Assembly (NCBI RefSeq): GCF_000317145.1
Contig: NC_019697.1
Span: forward strand, 1,240,001 to 1,304,000
Length of the DNA: 64,000 nucleotides
Origin: Chamaesiphon minutus PCC 6605
GTDB taxonomy: Bacteria; Cyanobacteriota; Cyanobacteriia; Cyanobacteriales; Chamaesiphonaceae
Reading direction: 5' to 3'
The notes under the pieces are model-generated. The model was not told the origin of the DNA. It made no database searches and saw only the letters and a program-made list of their open reading frames with translations. The translations under genes were made by a program, and so were the position numbers. This document shows positions 26,988 to 37,074 of this stretch, piece after piece (position 1 is the first letter of the stretch; each line of letters starts with the position of its first letter).

Positions 26988-29927
26988 TTAAAGAATTGGT
27001 ATTACTATGGGTTGAGAGAATTTTTCTGGAGCTAGTTTTAATTGAGCTTGGAGATCGACCAGGTGAACGCCAATCAGGTTTGGTAGAACGATATCAGCGG
27101 CTCCAACGCGAGTTATGGGGCCAATTCCGATCGATCGCATTCCTGCCGCGATCGCCGCTCGAACGCCCACAGTGGCATCTTCCACGACAACACACCGATC
27201 GGGTTCGAGTCCGATCTGTTGAGCTGCGTATAGAAATAGGTCTGGGGCTGGCTTCGGAGCTTCGACACTATCTCCATCAGCGATCGCATCCACCAGATTG
27301 CCAATCCCTAATTTCTCGATGACAGTGCGGGCATTTTTACTCGCAGAACCGATCGCTATTTTAATTCCCGCTTGTCGGAGTTCTGTTAATAACTCAATTG
27401 CGCCTGGAAATAGATTTTGAGGGGTAATGGTGGCGATCGATTCCACGTAATAACGATTTTTGCGTTCCATCATCGCCTGAAGCTGCGCTTCCGAATATTG
27501 TCGAATGCCGATGATGTGCATCAGCGACTCGCGGCGAGATACGCCCCGCAGTGCTTCGTTCGCCTGCCTGTCGAAGGGCAATCCCTCTTCGTCAGCCAGT
27601 CGTTGCCAAGCCCGATAATGATATTCGGCAGTATCCGTCAACACGCCATCGACATCGAAGATAAAGCCCTGAATAGCTGTAGTTGAAACAACTGAGGGTG
27701 AGAGGTTGAACTGGTGCCAGGTACCATGCCAGTTGAGTTTAAATTTGAGCCGCGTCCAATTCTGTGGCAGATGGGGAGTCGCCACGGGGCCGTTTTCCGT
27801 CAGTTGGATACCGCCAAAGCCGAAGACGAGAGCTTGCCAAACACCACCAGCCGAAGCCGCATGAATGCCATCTTCGGTGTTACCGAAAGTGTTTTGGAGA
27901 TCGATTAGAGCTGCCCGCATAAAGTGTTCGTAGGCATCTACCGATTTATCCAGGCTGGCGGCGAGAAGTGCTTGAACGGATGAACCGAGGGATGAGCCTT
28001 GGGTGATATCAGTGCGGGGAGTGTAGTAGTTCCAGTTCTCGTGCATGACATCCTGACGATTGGCAAATTCTGGCGTGTTGAATAATAAATAGAGCAGCAT
28101 CAGCACGTCGGGTTGCTTGATGACCTGGCTCAGATTCGTTTTTGCCATGCCGAGGACAGATTGGATCGATCTCGTGCGCGGTTCGTAGTCGCTCAAGTTA
28201 AGATCTTGGAGTGCGAAAAACCCCTCAAACTGCTCGATCAGCAATGTCTTCGGATCGTAAGGAATGTACATCTGAGCGATCGTCGTGTGGAACGCTAGTA
28301 GCTGTACTGGCGTGATTTGTAGCTGTTGACTGAGTTCATTTGCTCGCGCTGGAAACGTTTCTTGTAGCCACTCGTAGACTTCTACCGCCTTTTGCAGATG
28401 CCATTGCACCAGCCGATTGGTGTAGGCATTGTTTCTTACTTCCTCGTGATATTCATCGGTACCAATTACCCCACACAATTCGTAGCGTTGCTGTTTCTCG
28501 TGCCACTCTACCCGACTCAGCCAGAATAGAGCTGTATCGAGGATAATTTCGGCTCCGCGATCGCGCATCCAGATGTCATCGCCCGTTATTTGCCAGTATT
28601 GCCAGACAGCATAGGCAATGTCCGCACTAATGTGAATTTCGCGCTCCCCATTCCAGATGCGGACGGGTTCCACATAAGGATCGCTCGATAGCGACCATTT
28701 GGGGGTCATTTCATCGCCAGTTGCCGCACTTTCCCAGGCAAACATCGCCCCTTTGTAACCACTGTGGATGGCTTTGCGTCTCGCTCCAGGGAGGGTGTCA
28801 TAGCGATAGTTGAGGAGGCTACGGGCGATCGCGGGTTGCGTGAAGGTGAAAAAGGGCAGGATAAAAATTTCGGTATCCCAAAAGATATGCCCCCGATAGC
28901 CAAACCCCGATAAGGTTTTGGCAGGAACGCTGTCAGGGTCGGTATTGAGACACCCCTGAGCGGTACAGCCACCAATGAAAAGTTGAAACAAGTTGTAGCG
29001 CACTGCTAACTGAGCGGTAAGATCGCCCTCAATCTCGATATCGCTGTACTCCCAAACTGCTCTCCACGCCTGTTGATGGGCGGCGAGGAGAATCGGATAA
29101 GCTGGTAGTTCGGCTAATTTGGCCTGAGCCGCCTGGACTGGCGATTTGGTCTCGCGAGAGGTGAACACCGTTACTAGCTTCTCTACGCTGACGCTTTGAC
29201 CTGTTCTGGCGACAAAAGTGGTCGTCAGGGTGGGACAGTCGGGGGTATTTATGACTTGTGATATTGCCTCAGTACCGCTCGCGGTCATTTTCGCAGCCAT
29301 GCCGAGTTCGATCTGGGTACTGCGGGTGCGAACGTGGAGCCAGACTCCTCGATCTGTCTTGCCTCGATCGAGATGCTCCCAATGGTCCAAGCCTTGATTT
29401 TCGGGATAACCATTGATACTGGACTGTACCTCGATGGTGCCATCAAAATCGTTGGCTAGCCTACCGGAGGTAATCGGCGTAATCTCACAGCGCAGTGCTA
29501 GTACCTGCTCGTCTGCCAGACTTGCAAACCGATCGAACTTTAAATCTACGGTATGACCGATCGGACTCCGCCAGCGGATCGATCGACTCAACACCCCCTG
29601 TCGCAAGTCCAGCCGCCGCTCGTAGGAAAGGATTTCACCGCGATCTAACCGAAACTGTTCGCCATTGACGATGACTATTAATAACAGCCAGTCAGGACAA
29701 TTTGCTAGCTCCGTATACACCACGGGGATATCGTCATAAACCCCATTAATTAAGGTAATGGGCAACGCATTGGGGTAGCCTTCTTCAAAACTGCCGCGCG
29801 TGCCTAAATAACCATTGCCGATCGTAAATACGGTTTCTCTGGCGCGTAATTTTGCCGGGTCGAATTCAGGCTCAATTAGCGTCCAGTCGGTGTAAATCAG
29901 TTCGCGAGGGCGGGTGAGAGTGTTCAT
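26988..29927 (-). CDS. GH65 disaccharide phosphorylase fused to beta-phosphoglucomutase
   Basis: 979 residues. Residues about 1-745 are a glycoside hydrolase family 65 protein: N-terminal beta-sandwich, then an (alpha/alpha)6 barrel with GYRGHIFWDTEIFILPFF and the catalytic-acid motif GTDEYHEEV (Glu about 491-495). Residues about 754-979 are a HAD phosphatase-fold beta-phosphoglucomutase: FDVDGVLTDT (nucleophile Asp), IGSASKNA and VVEDATVGVRAA. Together they would phosphorolyse a disaccharide (trehalose, maltose or kojibiose) to beta-glucose 1-phosphate and convert it to glucose 6-phosphate. Confidence 0.93.
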   Translation of the reverse strand: MNTLTRPRELIYTDWTLIEPEFDPAKLRARETVFTIGNGYLGTRGSFEEGYPNALPITLINGVYDDIPVVYTELANCPDWLLLIVIVNGEQFRLDRGEILSYERRLDLRQGVLSRSIRWRSPIGHTVDLKFDRFASLADEQVLALRCEITPITSGRLANDFDGTIEVQSSINGYPENQGLDHWEHLDRGKTDRGVWLHVRTRSTQIELGMAAKMTASGTEAISQVINTPDCPTLTTTFVARTGQSVSVEKLVTVFTSRETKSPVQAAQAKLAELPAYPILLAAHQQAWRAVWEYSDIEIEGDLTAQLAVRYNLFQLFIGGCTAQGCLNTDPDSVPAKTLSGFGYRGHIFWDTEIFILPFFTFTQPAIARSLLNYRYDTLPGARRKAIHSGYKGAMFAWESAATGDEMTPKWSLSSDPYVEPVRIWNGEREIHISADIAYAVWQYWQITGDDIWMRDRGAEIILDTALFWLSRVEWHEKQQRYELCGVIGTDEYHEEVRNNAYTNRLVQWHLQKAVEVYEWLQETFPARANELSQQLQITPVQLLAFHTTIAQMYIPYDPKTLLIEQFEGFFALQDLNLSDYEPRTRSIQSVLGMAKTNLSQVIKQPDVLMLLYLLFNTPEFANRQDVMHENWNYYTPRTDITQGSSLGSSVQALLAASLDKSVDAYEHFMRAALIDLQNTFGNTEDGIHAASAGGVWQALVFGFGGIQLTENGPVATPHLPQNWTRLKFKLNWHGTWHQFNLSPSVVSTTAIQGFIFDVDGVLTDTAEYHYRAWQRLADEEGLPFDRQANEALRGVSRRESLMHIIGIRQYSEAQLQAMMERKNRYYVESIATITPQNLFPGAIELLTELRQAGIKIAIGSASKNARTVIEKLGIGNLVDAIADGDSVEAPKPAPDLFLYAAQQIGLEPDRCVVVEDATVGVRAAIAAGMRSIGIGPITRVGAADIVLPNLIGVHLVDLQAQLKLAPEKFSQPIVIPIL

Positions 29928-29991
29928 GATGTTTGAAATAATGGGACTGGAGACTAGTCGTATTTCACCTTTGATTCAGAAGATTTGCTAC

Positions 29992-30399
29992 TTAGCTGAG
30001 AATTTGTTGGAGTTCGATAATGTTACCGTCTGGATCGCGAATACCAGCACTGAGCCACCCGCCTGCTAGCCCGTCATCTGAGAATTGCCAAGGACTGCTG
30101 AAGACCACCACGCCTTTGGCTTTCAACTGAGCGATCGCATCATCCAAATTAGGCACGGCAAAAGTCAAGATTATCTTGGCATCGTTGCGATCGTAAGTTG
30201 CTGATTCGATCGAGTCAACGTAGTCTTTCAACCTCGCTCGATTGAGAATCGTAATTTTAGTTGCGCCTGCATCAAACTCGGCATATTCCTCGGCATCATT
30301 GGCTAGAGAGACTTTCAAGCCTAAAATATCCTGGTAAAAACGCTTACAATCTAGATAGTTTTGAACGTGCAATCGAGTGTAAATATATTTAAGATTCAT
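29992..30399 (-). CDS. VOC-family protein (glyoxalase/dioxygenase fold)
   Basis: 135 residues with one VOC module pair: YIYTRLHVQNYLDCKRFYQDILGLKVS, EYAEFDAGATKITIL and WLSAGIRDPDGNIIELQQ. His at the first strand and Glu at the last are the usual metal ligands. Substrate unknown. Next to a DJ-1-type gene, so aldehyde/methylglyoxal handling is plausible. Confidence 0.88.
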   Translation of the reverse strand: MNLKYIYTRLHVQNYLDCKRFYQDILGLKVSLANDAEEYAEFDAGATKITILNRARLKDYVDSIESATYDRNDAKIILTFAVPNLDDAIAQLKAKGVVVFSSPWQFSDDGLAGGWLSAGIRDPDGNIIELQQILS

Positions 30400-30410
30400 G
30401 TATGTCCAGC

Positions 30411-31112
30411 CTAGTGAGATTTAGTTGCAAGCAGACTGAGCTGTTCTAGTAGTTCCTTGGCGGCTGGTGCCGAAGATGCGGGGTTTTGCCCAGTAATTAG
30501 CAGACCATCTTTAACAACATAAGGATGCCAGTCGGCTCCTTTGGCATAATGCCCACCGTTTTGCACGAGCATGTCCTCGACCAGAAACGGGACGATCTCG
30601 GTCAATCCGGCTGCTTGCTCTTCGGTATTGGTAAAGCCTGTGACTGCCTTACCTTTGACGATCGAAGAGCCGTCAAGACCCTTGACATCACGGAGTACGC
30701 CTGGAGCATGACAAACTAGGGCGACTGGTTTACCTGCGGCTAGCATGAACTCGATGAGATCGATCGAAGATGCGTCTTCAGCCAAGTCCCAGAGCGGGCC
30801 ATGACCGCCAGGATAAAATACTGCATCAAAATCACTACTAGCGGCAATCTCGCTGAGTTTGAGTGTGTGCGCGAGCGCGGCTTGGGCGGCGGGATCTGCC
30901 TTGAAGCGTTCTGTGTCTTCGGTCTGAGCATCTGGGGTGTCGCTCTTGGGATCGAGTGGCGGCTGACCACCCAGCGGTGACGCGAGAGTAACGATCGCAC
31001 CTGCGTCTTTAAACGTATAGTAGGGGGCGGCGAATTCTTCAAGCCAGAAACCAGTTTTTTTGCCTGTATTGCCCAGCTTGTCGTGTGAGGTTAGCACCAT
31101 TAATATTTTCAT
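30411..31112 (-). CDS. DJ-1/PfpI family protein (Hsp31-like)
   Basis: 233 residues. FYPGGHGPLWDL and PVALVCHAPGVL place the nucleophile Cys after the central strand, as in Hsp31/glyoxalase III proteins, and EDTERFKAD is typical of the eukaryote-like Hsp31 group. Likely a glutathione-independent glyoxalase or deglycase. It ends 11 bases before the VOC gene. Confidence 0.9.
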   Translation of the reverse strand: MKILMVLTSHDKLGNTGKKTGFWLEEFAAPYYTFKDAGAIVTLASPLGGQPPLDPKSDTPDAQTEDTERFKADPAAQAALAHTLKLSEIAASSDFDAVFYPGGHGPLWDLAEDASSIDLIEFMLAAGKPVALVCHAPGVLRDVKGLDGSSIVKGKAVTGFTNTEEQAAGLTEIVPFLVEDMLVQNGGHYAKGADWHPYVVKDGLLITGQNPASSAPAAKELLEQLSLLATKSH

Positions 31113-31150
31113 CTTAACTCCTTTAATTCATAATATTTAGTCCCTTAATT

Positions 31151-31175
31151 CCCCAACTTCTTGGAGAAGTTGGGG
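31151..31175. terminator. Hairpin CCCCAACTTC/GAAGTTGGGG
   Basis: Perfect 10-bp stem with a TTGGA loop between the cupin and DJ-1 genes, without a clear T run. A similar hairpin is a frequent dispersed repeat in cyanobacteria, so it may be a repeat rather than a terminator. Confidence 0.5.
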
Positions 31176-31190
31176 AGCTAGATCGAGGAT

Positions 31191-31583
31191 CTATTCCGTC
31201 GTTTTACCATCGAAGTGTTCGTTATCGGCTTGCGCGTCAGCGCGGGTATGATGAATAACGCCATCCCGATGATTCGGCGGTGAATAGATTGTATAAAGAC
31301 TCATCTGAATACTGCCAGTATTGATGATGTTGTGCTTTGTTCCGGCTGGAATGACGATCGCCAAACCAGCTTGTATCGGTGTCTGAACGCCATCCAACAC
31401 CGCTTCACCCGTACCCGCTTCCACCCGAAAGAATTGGTCGAGTTTGTGGACTTCAGCCCCGATCTCTTCCCCAGGTTTTAATGCCATCACCACGAGTTGG
31501 CAGTGTTTGGCAGTATAAAGTACCTGGCGAAAATCATGATTCGCGATCGAGATCTTGCTGATATTTTGCAAATAACCTTTCAT
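31191..31583 (-). CDS. Cupin-domain protein
   Basis: 130 residues, single small beta-barrel. Metal-site motif 1 around EEIGAEVHKLDQFFRVEAGTGE and motif 2 at PAGTKHNIINTG. Substrate unknown; complete, unlike the broken cupin at 25150. Confidence 0.88.
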   Translation of the reverse strand: MKGYLQNISKISIANHDFRQVLYTAKHCQLVVMALKPGEEIGAEVHKLDQFFRVEAGTGEAVLDGVQTPIQAGLAIVIPAGTKHNIINTGSIQMSLYTIYSPPNHRDGVIHHTRADAQADNEHFDGKTTE

Positions 31584-31671
31584 GAGGACTCCTTTTAATT
31601 ACTTTGATTTTTTCAACTAACATGAATTCGACGATTACCGACCGTAGGCTACTCCAACGTGTATAATCGCA

Positions 31672-33243
31672 TTACTTAAATGCTTTAGCTAAAGCCTCAA
31701 ACTCCACCATCAGAGACTTGTCATGAGGGGTTACAGGCGGAATGTGGCGATCGATATGCAAAAACTCATAAACCGCCATCTGCGCCGCTCGGACTGAATA
31801 TTCGACAGTAAAAACAACGTCTTCGGGAATCTCCACAAACTGACTGATGAAAGCGAGGTTGCGGGAATTATGAGGAATCGGTAATGGTCGATCTGTACGC
31901 GAGCGCGGCATAAACATACTGGTGATATACGGCATCCGGCAAGGGATACAGTTCGCCGATATCATCGTGTCTAAATCGAAGCGGAGATGACCGCAAAGTT
32001 CTTGGAGGATTTCGGCACCATTGCAGTCAGCCATTGGTTTGGGGACGAAATTCCCGACTCGATCGGGAAACAAGGCATATCCCCAAAACACTTGTACATC
32101 AGCAGGTTGATCGATAAAATGAGGTTGATGAGCGAGGACGATCGATAACAACCAATTAGAGTCTTTAAACGTCACCAATCCGCCAATTCCCGCCTCATTA
32201 CCGCTAAACTCGAACATCTTGTCAAAAAATGCCGGATTTTTGAGCGTGACAGTAAACGACTCCCAGCAAGATTCAGCAATACTGCTATTAAATACAGATG
32301 GATGTCCAAAACCGGAGTTTTCCGCTGCTAACTTTTCCCATAGCTGCCAACTGGTGCAATCCTGTTTGGTTAGCTGCGGCGGCGCAGTCGTCATCGAACC
32401 CAGACTCGAAGCGTCAGTCATCGAGCCATTTTGGAGAAAGACCAGATCGCCATTTTCAACAACAATGGTTTTATTTTCACCCAATTGCTGATAATGAATA
32501 CCTGTGACTACCAACTTATCTGTGGCGATGTGTCGCTCTAAATCCGTTACCTGGCAATCTACATAAAAATGGACATTTTGAGTTGCCAGCCAACTTTGCA
32601 AGGGACGCACAAAAGAATCGTACTGATTGTAGACGGTGCGCTTCACCCCAGCAAGGGTTTCAATCCGCGAGAATTCCATCATAAAACGATGTAAATACCG
32701 CTTGAACTCGATCGCACTATGCCACGGCTGAAAAGCGAATGTCGTCGCCCACATATACCAAAATTCAGTCTCAAAAAATTCTGGAGACAGCCAATCGGTA
32801 ATGCAACTATTACTTAATTCAGCTTCACTAGCCTCAGTCAGTCGTAATAGTTCCTGACGATCGTGCATCGCAAATCCCATCGATTTTACAGGCACTTTTG
32901 CCCGCCGCCGATCGACTAATCGCGCCATCGCATGTGACTTGTACTTTTCGTTAAACTCGATCGTTTCATCGAATACCGATTTACCTGGTAGAGTCAACGA
33001 GGGAATCGACTTAAACAGATCCCAAGTGCATTCATAATTATCAGTTGTTAACATCCGTCCGCCCCGCAAGGAGTAACCGTCTGTTGGGTTCCCCGCTCCA
33101 TCCAAACTTCCGCCCATAACAGGCTTCGCTTCGAGGATCGTAATATTTTCGCCCGAAAATTCGCCGTCGCGAATCATAAATGCGGCGGCTGCTAAAGAAC
33201 CAATTCCACCACCTAACAAGTACGCTTTAGATAAATTACTCAT
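31672..33243 (-). CDS. ohyA: Oleate hydratase
   Basis: 523 residues. FAD-binding start AYLLGGGIGSLAAAAFMIRDG, then GGSLDGAG, LRGGRMLTTDNYECTWDL, WYMWATTFAFQPWHSA and SMTDASSLGSMTTAPP, all characteristic of FAD-dependent oleate hydratases. Adds water to the cis-9 double bond of free fatty acids (product 10-hydroxystearate). Length is near the short bacterial branch. Sits with SDR, HdeD and DsbA-like genes on the same strand. Confidence 0.93.
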   Translation of the reverse strand: MSNLSKAYLLGGGIGSLAAAAFMIRDGEFSGENITILEAKPVMGGSLDGAGNPTDGYSLRGGRMLTTDNYECTWDLFKSIPSLTLPGKSVFDETIEFNEKYKSHAMARLVDRRRAKVPVKSMGFAMHDRQELLRLTEASEAELSNSCITDWLSPEFFETEFWYMWATTFAFQPWHSAIEFKRYLHRFMMEFSRIETLAGVKRTVYNQYDSFVRPLQSWLATQNVHFYVDCQVTDLERHIATDKLVVTGIHYQQLGENKTIVVENGDLVFLQNGSMTDASSLGSMTTAPPQLTKQDCTSWQLWEKLAAENSGFGHPSVFNSSIAESCWESFTVTLKNPAFFDKMFEFSGNEAGIGGLVTFKDSNWLLSIVLAHQPHFIDQPADVQVFWGYALFPDRVGNFVPKPMADCNGAEILQELCGHLRFDLDTMISANCIPCRMPYITSMFMPRSRTDRPLPIPHNSRNLAFISQFVEIPEDVVFTVEYSVRAAQMAVYEFLHIDRHIPPVTPHDKSLMVEFEALAKAFK

Positions 33244-33282
33244 ATCAATTAATCCCCTAAAAAATGTGGTTTAATCTCGAAT

Positions 33283-34020
33283 TTAAATTTGATGAGTGGG
33301 GCGAATGATGATTTCATTGACATCGACATCCAGTGGTTGCTCGATGGCATAAGCAATCGCCCGCGCAATCGCATCCGCATCGATCGCGGTCTTTGCATAA
33401 TAGGCATTCGTGCTTGTGGCTGTGTCTCGATCGCTAATCGTGCTCGTCAACTCCGTCGCAATCGCTCCAGGTGAGATATTTGTCGAGCGAATCTCACCCT
33501 TCGACTCTTGCCGCATTCCCTCCGAAATCGCTTTGACTGCAAACTTAGTCGCAGAGTAAACCGCCCCCGATGGAGATACCGTATGTCCAGCCACGGAGGA
33601 TAAATTGATAATGTGACCAGATTTTTGGTGGCGCATCGTCGGTAACACCGCCGCAATTCCATACAGAACGCCCTTGATGTTGACATCAATCATCCGCTCC
33701 CATTCGTCTACCTTGAGCGCATCCAGCGGCGAGAGCGGCATCAATCCAGCGTTATTGATTAGTACGTCGATGCGACCGTAGGTACTCAAAGTCTTTTGTG
33801 CTAGGGCTTCCACTTGGGCGCGATCGGATACGTCGGTGACGAGGTAATCTGCCGTCCAGCCCGATTTGGCGATCGCCGCCACCATTTCTTTGAGTCGATC
33901 TTCCCGGCGAGCTGCCAGCATCAGTTTGGCTCCATTAGCCGCCAGTCGCTCGGCGGTGGCTGCACCCAGTCCACTACTAGCTCCGGTGATGATAACCACT
34001 TTGTTTTGAATCTCAGACAT
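33283..34020 (-). CDS. Short-chain dehydrogenase/reductase
   Basis: 245-residue classical [23 protein letters not shown] (cofactor site), [12 protein letters not shown], catalytic Ser in [14 protein letters not shown], and [13 protein letters not shown] (Tyr-x3-Lys). NADP(H) use is likely from the Arg at AARRED. Substrate unknown. Confidence 0.92.
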   Translation of the reverse strand: MSEIQNKVVIITGASSGLGAATAERLAANGAKLMLAARREDRLKEMVAAIAKSGWTADYLVTDVSDRAQVEALAQKTLSTYGRIDVLINNAGLMPLSPLDALKVDEWERMIDVNIKGVLYGIAAVLPTMRHQKSGHIINLSSVAGHTVSPSGAVYSATKFAVKAISEGMRQESKGEIRSTNISPGAIATELTSTISDRDTATSTNAYYAKTAIDADAIARAIAYAIEQPLDVDVNEIIIRPTHQI

Positions 34021-34058
34021 TTAACTCCATGTGCGCGATCGCGTGTGGGTCGTGAAAT

Positions 34059-34637
34059 CTACTCAACTCCGTTCTGTAAATTGAGAGCGCGTCGTTGTCC
34101 CGAAGGCAGCATCAGCATCCAAAAGCCATCAAACAAAAGGTCGATCCCAATTAAAATTCCGATCGACCAAGCTGCGCTCATGATTGAGCTAGACCAAATA
34201 TAAACACCGAAAATAATGCCGATGATGCCACTCGATAACATCCACCACCAATTAGGGATAGTCCGCCGCATTTGCAACGAGAGCGACACTTGAATCAGCC
34301 CTTGGGCAAAAATAGTACTCCCGACAACTAAAGTGAAGACACTAAATACACCTGAGAGCGGATAGATCGTCACAAAAATGCCAGCGACGAGATATAAGCC
34401 GCCTAAAGTTAGCTTCCAAAATACTTGACCGATTCCCCACGATCGCAAAGCATAAAAGATTTGCATAATTCCAGCGAGGATGAATATTAAGCCAAAGAAC
34501 AATGTCGCATCGAGAGCGGCAAATAAAGGGAAGATAACGGCAAAGGTGCCCAGTCCGATCGTTATAATCGCCAGCGGAATTAACCAGCTAGAACTAACAA
34601 GTGTAATTTTCTTAGGTTTAGGTGTAGTAACTTTCAC
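34059..34637 (-). CDS. HdeD-family membrane protein
   Basis: 192 residues, six hydrophobic helices built as a repeated pair of DUF308 units (FGLIFILAGIMQIFYALRSW; LGGLYLVAGIFVTIYPLSG). The HdeD family is involved in acid resistance in enterobacteria; no biochemical role is known. Confidence 0.9.
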   Translation of the reverse strand: MKVTTPKPKKITLVSSSWLIPLAIITIGLGTFAVIFPLFAALDATLFFGLIFILAGIMQIFYALRSWGIGQVFWKLTLGGLYLVAGIFVTIYPLSGVFSVFTLVVGSTIFAQGLIQVSLSLQMRRTIPNWWWMLSSGIIGIIFGVYIWSSSIMSAAWSIGILIGIDLLFDGFWMLMLPSGQRRALNLQNGVE

Positions 34638-34699
34638 GATTTATTTTTCAATGGCTAAGGAGCAACATAATTTTGACTCGCGAACTACGATCGATCGAA

Positions 34700-35260
34700 T
34701 TAGTAATGCTCGTTGGCGTAGCTACCGTGATGGGGCATCGCATTTAATAATGAAACTGTATCCCAGTTCCCAAAGTAACGAATCCCATTAATAAAAAATG
34801 TCGGCGTACTATCTACGCCACTTTCTATCCCCGTTTTGATATCCTCCTCGATGTGTCGAAAGTGATGTTGATTGTTGAGATCGCGATCGAATAAATCGCT
34901 ATCTAATCCCAACTTGCGGGCGTAATGGAATATATTTGTCTCGCTTAAAGCAGATGGAAACTCAAACAAAGAATAGTGCATCTGCCAAAACTGATTCTGA
35001 GCTGCTGCTGCCTCTGCCGCTGATGCCGCTCGCATGGCTTGAAAGTGCAGATCGATGAGTGGAAAATGCCGCACGACATAACATAATCGCTCCCCAAGTT
35101 CGTATTGAAGCTCCCGGACGATACCGACAGCTTGAGCGCAATAAGGACATTGATAATCGATGTATTCAACTAAGACGATCGGAGCTGCAAGCATTCCTTG
35201 GCTATGGTCGCGAGTGCCGACAGGCAGGACTAGATCTAAGGTAGTATTTGTGAAAATCAT
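34700..35260 (-). CDS. DsbA-like thioredoxin-fold protein
   Basis: 186 residues with a thioredoxin fold and the active-site CPYC in YIDYQCPYCAQAVGIV, an all-helical insertion, and the cis-Pro motif in VDSTPTFFINGIRY. No signal peptide, so probably a cytoplasmic FrnE/DsbA-like disulphide oxidoreductase. The C-terminal GSYANEH residues come from a dispersed repeat at 34711-34733. Confidence 0.9.
   Translation of the reverse strand: MIFTNTTLDLVLPVGTRDHSQGMLAAPIVLVEYIDYQCPYCAQAVGIVRELQYELGERLCYVVRHFPLIDLHFQAMRAASAAEAAAAQNQFWQMHYSLFEFPSALSETNIFHYARKLGLDSDLFDRDLNNQHHFRHIEEDIKTGIESGVDSTPTFFINGIRYFGNWDTVSLLNAMPHHGSYANEHY
34711..34733. repeat. Small dispersed repeat at end of DsbA-like gene
   Basis: CGTTGGCGTAGCTACCG... 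; GGCGTAGC sub-type, encoding the last residues of the protein. Confidence 0.6.
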
Positions 35261-35305
35261 CAGTTCACCTATTCAATTACTAATTGTGTTATTGGGAGTT
35301 AATTT

Positions 35306-35665
35306 CTATGGTTCGACTGGTTGTAACTTAATTAATGTTTTTGTCCCAGTAGCATCACTAATCCAAACCGCCAGCATCCGTCCGCTTTCGCTTTGTCCGG
35401 TTAATACTTCAGTAGGTGCATCGACGGTATGAGCGTAGGTGACTTCATCTTTACCTGTTTCAATTACGAGATCGTTGCCTTTTCCAGGGCGATCGTAAAC
35501 CATTGCCATTAATGGTGCATTCTGAATCAATTCTTCATCGCCTAGTTCGGGATTCATGATTTCAATTGAAATATGTCGCCCCCGATTTCCATCAGAAAAC
35601 TGGTCGAAGAATTCACCCCAGCGTTCTTGAGGTACAGTCTTGGTTAGTTCGATTTGATTTAACAT
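35306..35665 (-). CDS. DUF5335 family protein
   Basis: 119 residues; pattern matches the DUF5335 family (WGEFFDQFSDGNRGRHISIEIMN, PLMAMVYDRPGKGNDLVI, a strand-rich small domain). Function unknown; usually found in stress or membrane-lipid contexts. Confidence 0.75.
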   Translation of the reverse strand: MLNQIELTKTVPQERWGEFFDQFSDGNRGRHISIEIMNPELGDEELIQNAPLMAMVYDRPGKGNDLVIETGKDEVTYAHTVDAPTEVLTGQSESGRMLAVWISDATGTKTLIKLQPVEP

Positions 35666-35700
35666 GTGTTTTTTGAATCGATATAGTTGTCAATTTCTAG

Positions 35701-35904
35701 CTAGTTCAGATCGTTGAAGGGATCTTGCGTAGTTAGAGAATTGAAGATATTTTGCGTAGTCAGATAGGCGATTGTCGCCTGCTGTGAAAGGTAGATTAGA
35801 TGTAGATCGACTAGTAATTGTTTAGCATTTTCGATCTCAACGCCTTGGATTTGTTGACAAAAGATTGAATGAGCGAGTTGCTTATCGAAAGATAAAGTAT
35901 TCAT
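35701..35904 (-). CDS. Small helical protein, possibly NblA-like
   Basis: 67 residues, two helices. The block VEIENAKQLLVDLHLIYLSQQATIAYL has the spacing of NblA proteins (two-helix adaptors for phycobilisome degradation, with QAKELL...LM...). The match is by pattern only; it could be an unrelated small protein. Confidence 0.4.
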   Translation of the reverse strand: MNTLSFDKQLAHSIFCQQIQGVEIENAKQLLVDLHLIYLSQQATIAYLTTQNIFNSLTTQDPFNDLN

Positions 35905-35946
35905 TGGTTTTCTCCTAAAACATTAGATGTCAAGAGATCGAGACAT

Positions 35947-36300
35947 TTACTTAGAGTTGCTAGGATTGCTCATTTTATTTCGATCGGCATTACCTTGAAC
36001 TTCATTTAATGCGCCTTTAGAGCGTTCCTCGATCGTTTTCAGCGATGTCGCTGGTTTATCAATTGCTTTTTCGGTATTCTGTTCGATCTTGTCTAGCTGG
36101 ACTGTGCCATCGGTCGAATCACTCTTAGCAATTGGAGGATAGCCACGTTTAATATTCTCGATTCGGACTGCTTTTGCTGATGCCTCCTTAGCTGATTCTC
36201 CGTTACAGCCGCTGGCGAAAAACATTACAGCAACAAGTAAAACAGACATGAACATCTGCATGGGGCGCAGGTGGGATAAGAATGTCGAAATATATTTCAT
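35947..36300 (-). CDS. Small lipoprotein
   Basis: 117 residues from the ATG with GAGG nine bases upstream (a TTG five codons earlier is less likely). Signal sequence and lipobox VMFFASGC, then a charged hydrophilic domain with KDS/ASAKAVRIEN and a long coil (KIEQNTEKAIDKPATSLKTIEE). Family resembles cyanobacterial DUF6658-type lipoproteins; function unknown. Confidence 0.7.
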   Translation of the reverse strand: MKYISTFLSHLRPMQMFMSVLLVAVMFFASGCNGESAKEASAKAVRIENIKRGYPPIAKSDSTDGTVQLDKIEQNTEKAIDKPATSLKTIEERSKGALNEVQGNADRNKMSNPSNSK

Positions 36301-36358
36301 CTTAAAAATCCTCAAAATTAGTAAATAATGGTGGTGTTGACATTAATTGAAAGCGTTA

Positions 36359-37072
36359 TTACGAACGCTCAAACCACTTCACGGTAAGTTGATTGTCCAC
36401 AGAAAATACCCCTGGCGCAGCCCAAGCAGCACGTTCGGCTTCCTCTCGTTCAGCCAAGTTCCGCACGTTGCCAGAGAGTTCCACGTTGCTACCATTCGTC
36501 TCGACGCGGATCTTGTTAGCATCCACCACAGCACTGCGTTTGAACGCCGATTTAATCGCTCTTTCGACTGCCACTGGCTTCACCGTGGGTTCGATGTTCA
36601 TCTGAGGTGGCGGGGTGAGGGAGAGTCGATTAGATACTCCTTTGACACCCAGCAGGTGCCGCACGACGTTTGCGGCAACGTTCTTTTGAAACCAGCTATC
36701 TACCTCGCCTTCTAAGGTAATTTCGCCAGCACGGACAGTGACTCGAACGGTTCCTGGTGGAATTAATGTCGCCCAATTGATTTGGTTGGTAGCGGCGGCA
36801 GCGATATCTCCATCAGTGCGGTGGTAGGATTCGGGTAGCTGGATCTCGATGTCATCCGCAATCGCTTTTACTCCGGCAATCCGTTTAACTGCCTGTACGG
36901 CTTCCAATTTCTCAACATAGCTACTGACGTAACCATTGAGCGTCACCGTACCATTTTTGACTAAGACACCGATGTCTGTAACTTTGACAATTGGCTCGTA
37001 TTTGAGTTCGGCAAGTACATCATCTTTTAGCTCCATGTCAGTCTTTTCAATCGCTCTTATCGTGTTATTCAT
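36359..37072 (-). CDS. Triple-BON-domain protein, copy 3
   Basis: 237 residues, three BON repeats, with a slightly longer linker (TPPPQMNIEPTVKPVAVERAIKSAF) before the last. It follows the intact TspO-like gene by two bases, completing a second BON-TspO-BON module. Confidence 0.88.
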   Translation of the reverse strand: MNNTIRAIEKTDMELKDDVLAELKYEPIVKVTDIGVLVKNGTVTLNGYVSSYVEKLEAVQAVKRIAGVKAIADDIEIQLPESYHRTDGDIAAAATNQINWATLIPPGTVRVTVRAGEITLEGEVDSWFQKNVAANVVRHLLGVKGVSNRLSLTPPPQMNIEPTVKPVAVERAIKSAFKRSAVVDANKIRVETNGSNVELSGNVRNLAEREEAERAAWAAPGVFSVDNQLTVKWFERS

Positions 37073-37074
37073 AG